Positions 37,903 to 46,553 of a DNA stretch of 64,000 nt are shown piece after piece. Position 1 is the stretch's first letter. The number at the start of each line of letters is the position of its first letter. Under the pieces are notes generated by a model. That model saw only the letters and a program-made list of their open reading frames with translations. It had not been told where the DNA came from and searched no databases. The stretch lies in assembly GCA_016711435.1 (NCBI GenBank), contig JADJSY010000033.1, positions 3,399 to 67,398 of the forward strand, in the 5' to 3' direction. A program made the translations under genes and the position numbers. This DNA is from Lewinellaceae bacterium (GTDB lineage: Bacteria; Bacteroidota; Bacteroidia; Chitinophagales; Saprospiraceae).

Positions 37903-39522
37903 TTAATACTGTTTTACCGCTGTTACATAGTACATATCCATCATGCCCTTGTTTTTGGCGGCTATTTTGCCCCGGTGGTTCCACTCAAATTCGTAGCGCG
38001 CAAAGTCGTAGACGTCTTCGCTGACGTTTACGCGGCCGGGTTCGCAGGACTCCTCCAGGCGGGCGGCGACATTGACGGTGTCGCCCCAGATGTCGTACGC
38101 AAATTTTTTGGCGCCCACCACCCCCGCTACGACGGGGCCGATATGGATTCCTACCCGGGCTTCAAAGAAAGGCATGCTGCGGTCCAAACGTTCGGCTTTG
38201 AGCGCCAACAGGAAATCCTGGATTTCCAGGGCAGCCCGGACGATGTCCGAAGGGCTGGCGTTCATATCAGACAGGCCGCTGGCACAGAGGTAGGCATCGC
38301 CGATGGTTTTAATTTTTTCAATGCGGTACTGGCTGATAATGCGGTCGAAATTGGAAAAACAGTAGTCCAGTTCTTCCACCAGCATTTCCGGGCTGAGGCG
38401 TTCGGCAACTTTGGTGAAGCCTGTAAAATCGACAAACATGACCGTTGCCTTGTCGTATTTTCGGGCGGCTACTTTATTGCGCGTTTTTAATTCCTGGGCG
38501 ATGGCGGGCGGGAGGATATTGAGCAGCAGGTCGTCGCTGCGTTTTTGCTCGGCTTCAATCAGGATATTTTTTTCGGTCAGTTCATCAGCAGTGCGGCGTT
38601 TGGCGCGAAACCGCATGTAAAACAACAAGGCCAGCACCAATACGAAGGCAGCGATCATCGCCAATACATTGCGCACATTTTCTGTCTGTTGCTGGCGCAA
38701 TTCCGCTTCGGCGAACTTGGTTTTTTGTTCCTGCAACTCCTGCTCCTGCTGGGCGCGGACGATCGCATCTGCCATTTGTTCTTTGGTCAGCGTTTCCACC
38801 ATGCGGGTTTTTGAGCTAAGTAAGGAGTCGGTGCTTCGCTTTTGTTGTTCGATCTGGCTGATGGTGGCCTCCTTTTGCGTCAACACCTGCTGGGTTTTTT
38901 CCTGCACTTCCTTGATCTGGCTCTGGTAAGTAGTTTCCAGAATCTGGGTTTGCCCGGTAGCCTGGGCCAATTGTTCCCGCAACGTCCGGTTATTCGCTTC
39001 TGCTGCGGCCAGCTGGTTTTCCAGGCGCCGTTGTGCATCGCCGCCGCCCCGTGCGCCGCCGCCGGAGTCTTTGAGATAATTGACCGTTTCCTTGCTCCAC
39101 TTCAGCGCTTCGCGGTAGTCGTTTTGTTTCAGGGCAATATCCTGCAATTTTTCCGTGGAACTCAGCGCCAGGTCGCGCAGCCCGTAATTCCGGGCGGCAT
39201 TCCAGGCGTGTATAAAGCGGTTGGACGCTTCTTTGTAATTGCGCAGGCGATATTCTGCATCGGCGGCCATAAAGGTCGCATCTGCTTCCCGGCGTTTGTC
39301 GCCCACTTCCGTGGCCAGCTGGCTGGCCCGATTGGCAAAATCAGATGCTTTTTTGGCATTGGAAGCAATGCTTTTTTCAGCAATCTGATAAGCCAGGTTC
39401 ATTTTTTCGGTTTTGGAACCCGAGCGGTTAAAACGGGCTTCCAATTCTGAAACGGACTGGGCTGTCAAAACTGACCAACCCGAGAGCATAAAAATTAAAA
39501 AAAAGGCGGTTGAATACTTCAT
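37903..39522 (-). CDS. TPR/coiled-coil membrane adenylate cyclase
   Basis: 539 residues: N-terminal signal/anchor (MKYSTAFFLIFMLSGWSVLT), TPR-like helices (about 30-150), a coiled coil (about 160-270), one membrane segment (NVLAMIAAFVLVLALLFYMR, about 285-305) and a class III cyclase domain. VMFVDFTGFTK, KIKTIGDAY and YDIWGDTVNVAARLE are present with the Lys/Asp pair selecting ATP. Ends KNKGMMDMYYVTAVKQY, the complete family ending that the other cyclase (2264-4644) appears to have lost to a base error. The large N-terminal part probably senses a protein partner or envelope state and controls cAMP synthesis. The SDR gene follows on the same strand. Confidence 0.92.
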   Translation of the reverse strand: MKYSTAFFLIFMLSGWSVLTAQSVSELEARFNRSGSKTEKMNLAYQIAEKSIASNAKKASDFANRASQLATEVGDKRREADATFMAADAEYRLRNYKEASNRFIHAWNAARNYGLRDLALSSTEKLQDIALKQNDYREALKWSKETVNYLKDSGGGARGGGDAQRRLENQLAAAEANNRTLREQLAQATGQTQILETTYQSQIKEVQEKTQQVLTQKEATISQIEQQKRSTDSLLSSKTRMVETLTKEQMADAIVRAQQEQELQEQKTKFAEAELRQQQTENVRNVLAMIAAFVLVLALLFYMRFRAKRRTADELTEKNILIEAEQKRSDDLLLNILPPAIAQELKTRNKVAARKYDKATVMFVDFTGFTKVAERLSPEMLVEELDYCFSNFDRIISQYRIEKIKTIGDAYLCASGLSDMNASPSDIVRAALEIQDFLLALKAERLDRSMPFFEARVGIHIGPVVAGVVGAKKFAYDIWGDTVNVAARLEESCEPGRVNVSEDVYDFARYEFEWNHRGKIAAKNKGMMDMYYVTAVKQY

Positions 39523-39757
39523 ATAAAAATCGGAACCGAGGGTTTTGGTAGTATGCTGGTCAGGCCTTCCTTTGGGGGATTTGCCGGGGAAACAAATACT
39601 TATCGCAAAAAATGAAAATTTATTGATTGCTCTTGCAAAAAGTATACAGCAAAGGATGGGCCAGCTAAGGTCGAAGTTTTTAGCACAAAAAAGTCTGTTT
39701 CTCGCTTCGGTTTGAAAAAGCGCTACTTTTACCAGGCCTTAACCGCATTTCCTCGAC

Positions 39758-40872
39758 ATGAAAATCAAACCATTTCAGGCGCTTTATCCCAATTTTGACT
39801 TTATCGCTTCGCCCGATTCTTTCTGCGAAAATGCGAAGGATACTTTCCGGGAATTTCAGGACAGCGGCCTCTACCAGCAATTTCCGAAAACGGCATTTTA
39901 TATTTATCAGATCGAGGACGGCCACCGGCGGCATACCGGGCTGGTGGCACTCAACGATGTAGCCGATTTTTTTGACGGTAAAATTAAAAAACACGAAAAT
40001 ACCCTCAGCGAGAAAGAACAACAGCAAATGCAACTGTTTTTGCGCTGGAATGCCATCCTGAAACCTGTATTGCTGACCTATCCCTCGGTGCCCGCTATCG
40101 AAAACTGGTTGCAACAATATATCGACACCGCCGCGCCGCTGTTTACCACCCGTTTTGAAAAAGACGGACAGGTACATCGCATGTGGCCGGTCACGGAACA
40201 AAAGGATATTGAAGTGCTTCGGAATTTGTTTGCTGACAACGTGCAACGCACCTATATCGCCGACGGCCACCACCGTACCACCACGGTTGCGATGCTGCAC
40301 GAACGCCTCCGCGACAAAAAACAGGAATACGACTTTGACAACCTCTTTTGCATTTTTCTGGGCGCCGACCAGTTAGATATTCTGGATTATAACCGTGTGG
40401 TGGAAGGACTGAAACATTTGTCGCCGACGCAGTTTGTCGTCAAAATGTCCAAAATTTTTGAAATCGACCCCCTCGATACGCCCCGCAGACCCCTGCATAA
40501 ACACGAATTGATTCTGTGCATGCGCAAAGAATGGTATAGCCTGCATTGGAAAAAAGAAGTGCTCGAAAGCCATCCCGGGGAAAAGGTACTGCTGGACGCC
40601 TCCCTGCTGAACGAACAGGTGTTGGATGCTATTCTGGGCATCCGGGATGTGCGGATGGACACGCGTATCAGTTATATCGAGGGAAGCCGGGGTATCGATG
40701 GTGTGAAAAAGCCGTGAACGCAAGCCGCAACCGCATTGGTTTTATGTTGTTTCCAGTCTCTTTCGACGATTTGATGCAAATGGCAGATGCCGACGAAAGC
40801 CTGCCGCCCAAAAGCACCTATTTCGAACCGCGTATAAGGACGGGGATGATGGTGCGGATGCTGAAAAAATAA
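39758..40872 (+). CDS. DUF1015 family protein (C-terminal frameshift)
   Basis: DUF1015 proteins run to about 400 residues; the continuous reading stops at 40717 after 319. Adding one G near 40704 restores the frame: ...GIDGVEKAVNASRNRIGFML ... SLPPKSTYFEPRIRTGMMVR, which is the family C terminus, with stop at 40870-40872. The central YIADGHHRTTTV motif and LNDVADFF region fit the ParB/sulfiredoxin-like fold of DUF1015; related SbnI-type proteins phosphorylate free serine. By that analogy it may be a serine kinase, but this is inference. Immediately followed by hairpin I. Confidence 0.8.
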
Positions 40873-40873
40873 G

Positions 40874-40987
40874 GGTTTGAGGTGGTTTGATGGTTTGAAA
40901 GGTTTGATGGTTTGTGGTGGTAACTCTTGGCTTTAAGTTACCACCACAAACCATCAAACCTTTCAAACCATCAAACCACCTCAAACC
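40874..40987. repeat. Intergenic word-hairpin I (perfect 52-bp arms)
   Basis: Arms 40874-40925 and 40936-40987 are exact complements over 52 bases with a 10-base loop (CTTGGCTTTA). Words are GGTTTGATGGTTTGAAA and TGGTTTGAGG; apex GGTGGTAACT/AGTTACCACC. Begins 2 bases after the DUF1015 stop and ends 24 bases before the aldehyde dehydrogenase ATG. Confidence 0.95.
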
Positions 40988-41011
40988 ATCAAACCAACCA
41001 AATCAGTTCAC

Positions 41012-42451
41012 ATGCAAACGATCAACAACTTCATCGACGGCAAATACGCCGCTCCGCTCGGGGGCCGGTACCTGGACAATTATGCGCCGTCAACCGGCGC
41101 TTTGAGCGGTCATATCGCCCGTTCCGGCCTGGAGGATGTGGAACACGCCGTGCAAGCCGCAGCCGCAGCTTTCCCGGCCTGGTCGGCCATGCCGCTCGAA
41201 CAGCGGCACGACATCCTGCGTGGTATTGCTGATGGCATTTTGCAAAACCTCGATCGCCTCGCGGAGGCAGAAAGTACGGATTCCGGCAAAACCATCACCA
41301 CCGCTCGTACGATCGACATTCCAAGGGCCGCGCTGAATTTCAAGTTTTTTGCCACGGCCTTGCTGCATTTCGCCTCCGAAAGCCACCACCAGCCGGATGT
41401 TTTGAGTTACACGTTGCGCCAGCCCCTCGGCGTGGTGGGCTGTATTTCTCCCTGGAACCTGCCCTTGTATCTGTTTACCTGGAAAATTGCGCCCGCTTTA
41501 GCTGCCGGCAATTGTGTGGTCGGCAAACCCTCGGAAATTACGCCGCTGACCGCCAGCCTGCTGGGCGACATTTGTAATGCCGCCGGGTTGCCGCCGGGCG
41601 TGCTCAATATCGTACAGGGCTTGGGGCCGGAAGCCGGAGCGGCCATCGTGCAGCACCCGATGGTCAAAGCCATTTCGTTTACGGGCAGCACCCGCGCCGG
41701 CGTTGAAATCGCCCGGGTAGCAGCCCCGATGTTTAAAAAACTGAGCCTCGAACTGGGTGGTAAAAACCCCAATATCATCTTTGCAGACTGCGATTACGAA
41801 AAAATGCTGGACACCACCGTTCGCTCTTCCTTTAACAATCAGGGACAGATATGCCTTTGTGGATCAAGGATTTATGTGGAAAAAAATTTGTACGAAAAAT
41901 TTAAACACGATTTTGTCGAACGCGTACAACAACTGCGGGTGGGCGATCCTGCCGACCCCAAAAGTCAGTTGGGCGCAGTGGTGTCGAAAGTGCATTTTGA
42001 AAAAGTACTGTCCTACATCGACCTGGCCCGCGCGGAAGGCGGCAGGGTGCTTTGCGGCGGTCAGGCGCTCCAGTTGCCCGGCGCACAGGCAGGCGGCTGG
42101 TTTATCGCTCCCACGGTGATCGAAGGACTACGCACGTCCTGCCGCAGCAATCAGGAAGAGATTTTCGGTCCTGTGGTCACCATACAACCCTTTGAAGACG
42201 AGGCGGATGCACTGGCACAGGCCAATGATTCTCCTTACGGCCTCAGCGCAACGATCTGGACCAGCCACCTGCAACGCGCACACCAGATGGCAGCACAACT
42301 GCAATGCGGCATTGTCTGGATCAACACCTGGATGTTGCGCGACCTGCGCACACCCTTCGGCGGGGTCAAAAATTCCGGTATGGGCCGGGAAGGCGGCTGG
42401 GAGGCGCTGCGATTTTTTAGTGAAACCAAAAATGTAACCCTGGCTTTTTAA
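41012..42451 (+). CDS. NAD(P)-dependent aldehyde dehydrogenase
   Basis: 479 residues, typical ALDH length. NAD-binding region VGCISPWNLPLYLFTWKIAP and SFTGSTRAGVEIAR; LELGGKNPNIIFADCD with the general-base Glu; catalytic Cys in FNNQGQICLCGSRIYV; and the C-terminal NTWMLRDLRTPFGGVKNSGM. The pattern is close to 2-aminomuconate/2-hydroxymuconate semialdehyde and betaine aldehyde dehydrogenases, without a way to choose between them here. The kynurenine-pathway reading would fit a Bacteroidota tryptophan-catabolic gene, but no other such gene is nearby. One base separates its stop from the next gene. Confidence 0.9.
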   Translation: MQTINNFIDGKYAAPLGGRYLDNYAPSTGALSGHIARSGLEDVEHAVQAAAAAFPAWSAMPLEQRHDILRGIADGILQNLDRLAEAESTDSGKTITTARTIDIPRAALNFKFFATALLHFASESHHQPDVLSYTLRQPLGVVGCISPWNLPLYLFTWKIAPALAAGNCVVGKPSEITPLTASLLGDICNAAGLPPGVLNIVQGLGPEAGAAIVQHPMVKAISFTGSTRAGVEIARVAAPMFKKLSLELGGKNPNIIFADCDYEKMLDTTVRSSFNNQGQICLCGSRIYVEKNLYEKFKHDFVERVQQLRVGDPADPKSQLGAVVSKVHFEKVLSYIDLARAEGGRVLCGGQALQLPGAQAGGWFIAPTVIEGLRTSCRSNQEEIFGPVVTIQPFEDEADALAQANDSPYGLSATIWTSHLQRAHQMAAQLQCGIVWINTWMLRDLRTPFGGVKNSGMGREGGWEALRFFSETKNVTLAF

Positions 42452-42452
42452 A

Positions 42453-44396
42453 ATGCGACTATCCATCATTATTGTCAATTACAACGTGCGGCATTTCCTT
42501 GAGCAGGCGCTCGGTTCGGTGCGGCGCGCCCTGCACAACATACCGGCGGAGGTGTGGGTAGTCGACAATAATTCGGTGGATGATTCGGTGCGCATGGTGC
42601 AGGAAAAATTTCCCGAAGTGCGGCTGATCGCCAACCGCGACAACCCCGGATTTGCCGTAGCCAACAACCAGGCGATCCGACAAAGTACAGGCGAGTATGT
42701 GCTGCTGCTGAACCCGGATACGCTGGTAGAAGAAGATACCTTTTCCAAATGCCTGGCATTTATGGACAGTCACCCGGATGCAGGCGCGCTGGGTTGCAAA
42801 CTGATCGACGGCGCCGGCAAATTCCTGCCGGAAAGCAAACGCGGTTTCCCTTCGCCCTGGGTGGCCTTTTGCAAAACCTTCGGGCTGTCGGCCATTTTTC
42901 CCCGCAGCCGCTTTTTCAACCGCTATTACCTGGGTTACCTCGATGCGGATAAAACCAGCGAAGTGGATGTGCTCGCGGGTTGTTTTATGTTTATGCGCCG
43001 CAGCGCTTTGGATCGGGCCGGGCTGCTCGACGAGGCCTTTTTTATGTACGGCGAGGACATTGATTTGTCGTACCGGATCATGCAGGCCGGGTACAAAAAT
43101 TACTATTTCCCCGATACCAAAATCATCCATTACAAAGGGGAAAGCACCAAAAAAGGCAGCCTGAACTATGTGCGCACCTTTTACCAGGCCATGATTATTT
43201 TTACCCAAAAACACTTTACCGGTCGGCAGGCGGGTTTGTTTATACTGATGTTGCAGGGCGCTATCTGGCTTCGGGCGGGCATGACAGTGGCAAAAAATTT
43301 CTGGGGTAAAATATGGCTGCCTGCACTGGATGCGGGGCTGATTTATGCCGGATTGGTTATTTTGAAAAATTTCTGGGCCAACTACTATTACAAAGACCCG
43401 GACTGGTTCAAAACCAATGTCTTGTGGTTTAATTTCCCCCTGTACATCCTCATCTGGCTGGGCACGGTGTGGCTCAACGGCGGGTACGACCAGCGCTACG
43501 ATCTGCGCCGGGTGGTGCGCGGGCTGGGATTCGGAACAGTCGTTTTAGCCGCCGTTTATGGATTTCTCGACCTCGACTACCGACCTTCCCGGGCGCTTGT
43601 GCTGATGGGAGCGGTTTGGGCCGTACTGACGACTGTGGGTATCCGCGCAGTGGCGCATTTTATTGAATTTCGCAATTTCCGGCTCGGTCGCGATAAAATC
43701 AGGAACCTGCTGATTGTCGGTTCCCGGGAAGAAAGCGAGCGGGTAAGTGGTTTGCTGAACCAGGTAGGCGTTCCACAAAACATGATTGGAACGGTCGCGC
43801 CGCCGGGCATCGAAGACGATCGTACCTACCTTTGCCATTTCGGTCAAATGGACGAAGTCGTGCGCATTTACCGGGTCAATGAAATTATTTTTTGCTCCCG
43901 GGACATCCGCAGCCAGGATATTATGACCTGTATGACCCGCTTAGGCCCCGCTATTTCCTACAAAATTGTGCCGGAAGAAAGTATGAGCATCATCGGCAGC
44001 AGCAGCAAAGACGAGCCGGGTGAACTGTACACCATTGCGATCCGTTACAATATCGCGCAACCCGGACAACGCCGCAATAAACGGATGCTCGACCTGCTCG
44101 TCTGTGTCGCTTTGCTGCCCACTGCGCCGTTTTGGTTGCTTTTTTCCAGCCACCGCAGTCAATGGCTGTCCAACTGGCGTGCTGTTTTCAGCGGACAAAA
44201 AACCTGGGTGGGATACGCGCCAAAAAGTCATATTGCCAGTCTGCCGCAGCTGAAAACGGGCGTTTTTTCTCCGCTCGACGAATTGCGGAACATTCGCCCG
44301 ACCGCCCAGATGATCGACCGCCTGAATTATCTTTTTGCCAAAGACTGGAATATCTGGCGGGATGTAGAGGTAATCGGGCAGATGCTGCGGCGTTGA
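42453..44396 (+). CDS. Fusion of family 2 glycosyltransferase, membrane region and sugar-transferase-like/Rossmann domain
   Basis: 647 residues in one clean frame. Residues 1-250: rhamnosyl-type GT2 (SIIIVNYNVRHFLEQAL, WVVDNNSVDDS, LLLNPDTLVEEDTF, GEDIDLSYR). Residues about 260-420: several membrane segments (LFILMLQGAIWLRAG, LYILIWLGTVWLNGG, GLGFGTVVLAAVYGFL). Residues about 430-520: Rossmann-like segment (IRNLLIVGSREESERVS). The end (NKRMLDLLVCVALLPTAPFW) resembles the membrane anchor of polyprenyl-phosphate sugar transferases, yet the catalytic Asp-Glu core of that family is not recognisable. It probably builds surface glycans. Translationally linked to the preceding dehydrogenase (1-base gap), an odd pairing. 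Confidence 0.8.
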   Translation: MRLSIIIVNYNVRHFLEQALGSVRRALHNIPAEVWVVDNNSVDDSVRMVQEKFPEVRLIANRDNPGFAVANNQAIRQSTGEYVLLLNPDTLVEEDTFSKCLAFMDSHPDAGALGCKLIDGAGKFLPESKRGFPSPWVAFCKTFGLSAIFPRSRFFNRYYLGYLDADKTSEVDVLAGCFMFMRRSALDRAGLLDEAFFMYGEDIDLSYRIMQAGYKNYYFPDTKIIHYKGESTKKGSLNYVRTFYQAMIIFTQKHFTGRQAGLFILMLQGAIWLRAGMTVAKNFWGKIWLPALDAGLIYAGLVILKNFWANYYYKDPDWFKTNVLWFNFPLYILIWLGTVWLNGGYDQRYDLRRVVRGLGFGTVVLAAVYGFLDLDYRPSRALVLMGAVWAVLTTVGIRAVAHFIEFRNFRLGRDKIRNLLIVGSREESERVSGLLNQVGVPQNMIGTVAPPGIEDDRTYLCHFGQMDEVVRIYRVNEIIFCSRDIRSQDIMTCMTRLGPAISYKIVPEESMSIIGSSSKDEPGELYTIAIRYNIAQPGQRRNKRMLDLLVCVALLPTAPFWLLFSSHRSQWLSNWRAVFSGQKTWVGYAPKSHIASLPQLKTGVFSPLDELRNIRPTAQMIDRLNYLFAKDWNIWRDVEVIGQMLRR

Positions 44397-44737
44397 TGGG
44401 TTGAAAATTTGTTGTACCGCGTTTAAAAACCAAGAATATTTTGTTCACTCGTTTCACTTCTATTTTTTTGATACATCACCTTCTGACATAGTAAAAAACA
44501 AAAACTGACTATTCGCATATTGTAAAGCAATGCTGATTAAAGCCCCAGCGGGGTGATGATATTTGTAGCAAACAACGGATTTCAAAAGCCAGCCCCAGCG
44601 GGGCGACAATATAACCGCCCCGCTGGGGCTGGCTATCCATATTCGAATAAATCCTACAAATATCATCGCCCCGCTGGGGCTTTAAAATCAACATTGCCTT
44701 ACAATATTTGGATAGTCAGAAAAAAAAATATAGCAGC
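44397..44737. other. Gap between the GT2 fusion and the ether-lipid synthase gene
   Basis: 340 bases; 44397-44504 is AT-rich with no visible feature, and 44505-44719 is hairpin R. No gene. Confidence 0.5.
44505..44719. repeat. Large nested palindrome R (GCCCCAGCGGGGC / ATATTTGTAG class)
   Basis: About 215 bases. Outer arms pair CTGACTAT...TTGTAAAGCAATG (from 44505) with its complement ending at 44719. Middle segment AAAGCCCCAGCGGGGTGATG ATATTTGTAG pairs with 44653-44684. Inner stem AGCCAGCCCCAGCGGGGCG (44587-44605) pairs with 44616-44634. Same design as hairpin S. Confidence 0.92.
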
Positions 44738-45493
44738 ATGAACGACAAAAAACTATACTCGGGTTTAGTGGAAGCCAAACGGCTCGGCGAAAAAAAATTA
44801 GCCGTGCTGTTTGACCCGGATAAATTGCAGCTTCAAAAAATGGAGCAGGCGCTCGATCTGGCTGCGGACTGCGGGGTGGATTACTTTTTTATCGGCGGCA
44901 GCCTCGTCGTCAATAATATGCTGGATGCCCTGCTGAGTAAAATAAAAGAGCGCTGCGCCATTCCGATGATCCTGTTTCCGGGCAATTCCTTCCAACTCAG
45001 TTACCGGGCCGACGGGCTGCTGTTCCTGTCGCTCATCAGCGGGCGCAACCCCGAATTGCTGATCGGGCAGCACGTCATTTCCGCTCCTTTTTTAAAAATG
45101 TCGCCCCTCGAAATCATCAGTACCGGCTACATGCTCATCGACGGCGGCGTACAAACTTCCGTTCAGTACATGTCCAACACCTATCCTATTCCGGCGCATA
45201 AAGACGATATCGCGGTGTGTACGGCCTTAGCCGGCGAGATGCTGGGCCTCAAACTGATTTATTTGGATGCCGGTTCGGGCGCTAAAAACCCGGTGCCCGA
45301 AAGTATGATAGAAGCCGTGGGCGGCGCCGTATCGGTGCCCCTGATCGTCGGCGGCGGCATCCGAACCCCGGAAAAAGTAGCTGCCAACCTGCGCGCCGGC
45401 GCCGACCTGGTGGTGGTGGGCAATGCGATTGAAAAAGACCCGGGTCTGATCCGGGAAATGATGAAAGCAGTGAAAACAGTCCGAAGTCAATAG
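44738..45493 (+). CDS. Geranylgeranylglyceryl/heptaprenylglyceryl phosphate synthase (PcrB-like)
   Basis: 251 residues from ATG 44738. TIM-barrel prenyltransferase of the GGGPS/PcrB family: KKLAVLFDPDKLQLQK at the N terminus, YFFIGGSLVVNN, MILFPGNSFQLS, GYMLIDGGVQTSVQY and the phosphate-binding VGGGIRTPEKVAANLRAGAD with VVVGNAIEKD. It transfers a polyprenyl chain to sn-glycerol-1-phosphate, the first step to archaeal-type ether lipids; Bacteroidota members of this family are known but their product's role is unclear. The final residues (Val-Arg-Ser-Gln) and stop are encoded by hairpin D. Confidence 0.92.
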   Translation: MNDKKLYSGLVEAKRLGEKKLAVLFDPDKLQLQKMEQALDLAADCGVDYFFIGGSLVVNNMLDALLSKIKERCAIPMILFPGNSFQLSYRADGLLFLSLISGRNPELLIGQHVISAPFLKMSPLEIISTGYMLIDGGVQTSVQYMSNTYPIPAHKDDIAVCTALAGEMLGLKLIYLDAGSGAKNPVPESMIEAVGGAVSVPLIVGGGIRTPEKVAANLRAGADLVVVGNAIEKDPGLIREMMKAVKTVRSQ

Positions 45494-45649
45494 TGCGAAG
45501 TGCGAAGTCCGTAGAGTACACCGTAGATAGTCCGAAGTCAATAGTGCGAAGTGCGAAGTCCGTAGAGTACACCGTTTCATACTTGAGTTTCCAAACCTGA
45601 AACGGCGTACTCTACGGACTTCGGACTAACGACTTCGGACTTCGGACTA
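45474..45649. repeat. Intergenic word-hairpin D (AGTCCGAAGT words, left arm duplicated)
   Basis: Left copies start at 45479 and 45529, 50 bases apart; single right arm about 45602-45649. The words and the apex ACCGTTTCATACT equal those of hairpin C, 34 kb away. It carries the stop codons of both convergent neighbours (the lipid synthase and the LytTR regulator). Confidence 0.92.
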
Positions 45650-46396
45650 CTTATCGAGCCAGGCTTTGAATTCGGAGACTCGTTCGCGGCTGACAAACAA
45701 TTCTTCCTGTGCGGAGGGGTTGGTTTCCAGTTTCAGGCGCCCGTTGAGGTGGGGTAAAATTTTGGCGATGGCGTCGATCCGCAAGGTCATGCTGCGGCTG
45801 ATGCGGAAATAATCGCGCGGGTTCAGCATGCGTTCCAGTTCCTCCAGGGTATTTTCCACAAAATATTTTTTCCCGGCAAAGGTAAATGCCTGCGTCAGGC
45901 CATCGGCGGAGCGGAAAAAAGCGATGTCGGTAGTGGCGACGAATGCGAGTTGCTGCCCGGTTTTGACCAGAAAACGTTCCTTGTAGGCTTCTTTTTTGAA
46001 GTAATGGGCCAGCATTTCATACTCGAACACAGGAGCAGTGCTGCGCTGATTTTCCAATTTATGCAATGCTCTGCCCAGGTCTTCGGGATCGATGGGTTTG
46101 AGCAAATAGTCAACGGCATTCACCTTAAACGCCTGCACCGCGTAGTGGTCGAAAGCCGTGGTAAAAATGACCGGCGATTTGATGTCCGCCTGTTTAAAAA
46201 TATCAAAACTCAATCCGTCGGCGATCTGGATGTCCATAAAAACCAGGTCGGGCGTCGGGAAGGTGCGGAACCAGCGCACAGCCCCTTCCACGGAGTCCAG
46301 CGTATCGACAATCTGGATGGCCGGTCGCTGCTCCAGCAGGAGTTTGCTGAGCTGGCGGGCGGCAGGAATTTCATCTTCTATGAGGAGGACTTTCAC
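45647..46396 (-). CDS. LytTR-family response regulator
   Basis: 249 residues. Receiver domain (MKVLLIEDEIPAARQLSKLL; phosphoacceptor Asp in DLVFMDIQIADG; Thr in VIFTTAFDHY; Lys in YLLKPID) and a C-terminal LytTR DNA-binding domain (FLVKTGQQLAFVATTDIAF, MLNPRDYFRISRSMTLRIDA). It should be phosphorylated by the LytS-type kinase encoded upstream at 46528-47628 and bind DNA direct repeats. The genes are separated by hairpin J but lie in one same-strand series with the TonB receptor and epimerase. The stop and neighbouring bases belong to hairpin D. Confidence 0.92.
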   Translation of the reverse strand: MKVLLIEDEIPAARQLSKLLLEQRPAIQIVDTLDSVEGAVRWFRTFPTPDLVFMDIQIADGLSFDIFKQADIKSPVIFTTAFDHYAVQAFKVNAVDYLLKPIDPEDLGRALHKLENQRSTAPVFEYEMLAHYFKKEAYKERFLVKTGQQLAFVATTDIAFFRSADGLTQAFTFAGKKYFVENTLEELERMLNPRDYFRISRSMTLRIDAIAKILPHLNGRLKLETNPSAQEELFVSRERVSEFKAWLDK

Positions 46397-46430
46397 GGGT
46401 ATGGTTTGGATGAATTAGAGAAGTTGTAGA

Positions 46431-46553
46431 GGGGTTTGATGGTTTGAGAAGTTTGATGGTTTGAAAGGTTTGATGGTTTGATGTGGTAACTCAAGGCTTT
46501 GGTTACCACATCAAACCATCAAAACCATCAAACCTTCAAACCATCAAACCTTT
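46431..46553. repeat. Intergenic word-hairpin J (TTTGATGGTTTG words)
   Basis: Left arm 46431-46490, apex TGTGGTAACTC ... GGTTACCACA, right arm 46501-46553. The right arm encodes the last residues (Arg-Phe-Asp-Gly-Leu-Lys-Val) and stop of the histidine kinase. Same words as A and I. Confidence 0.92.
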
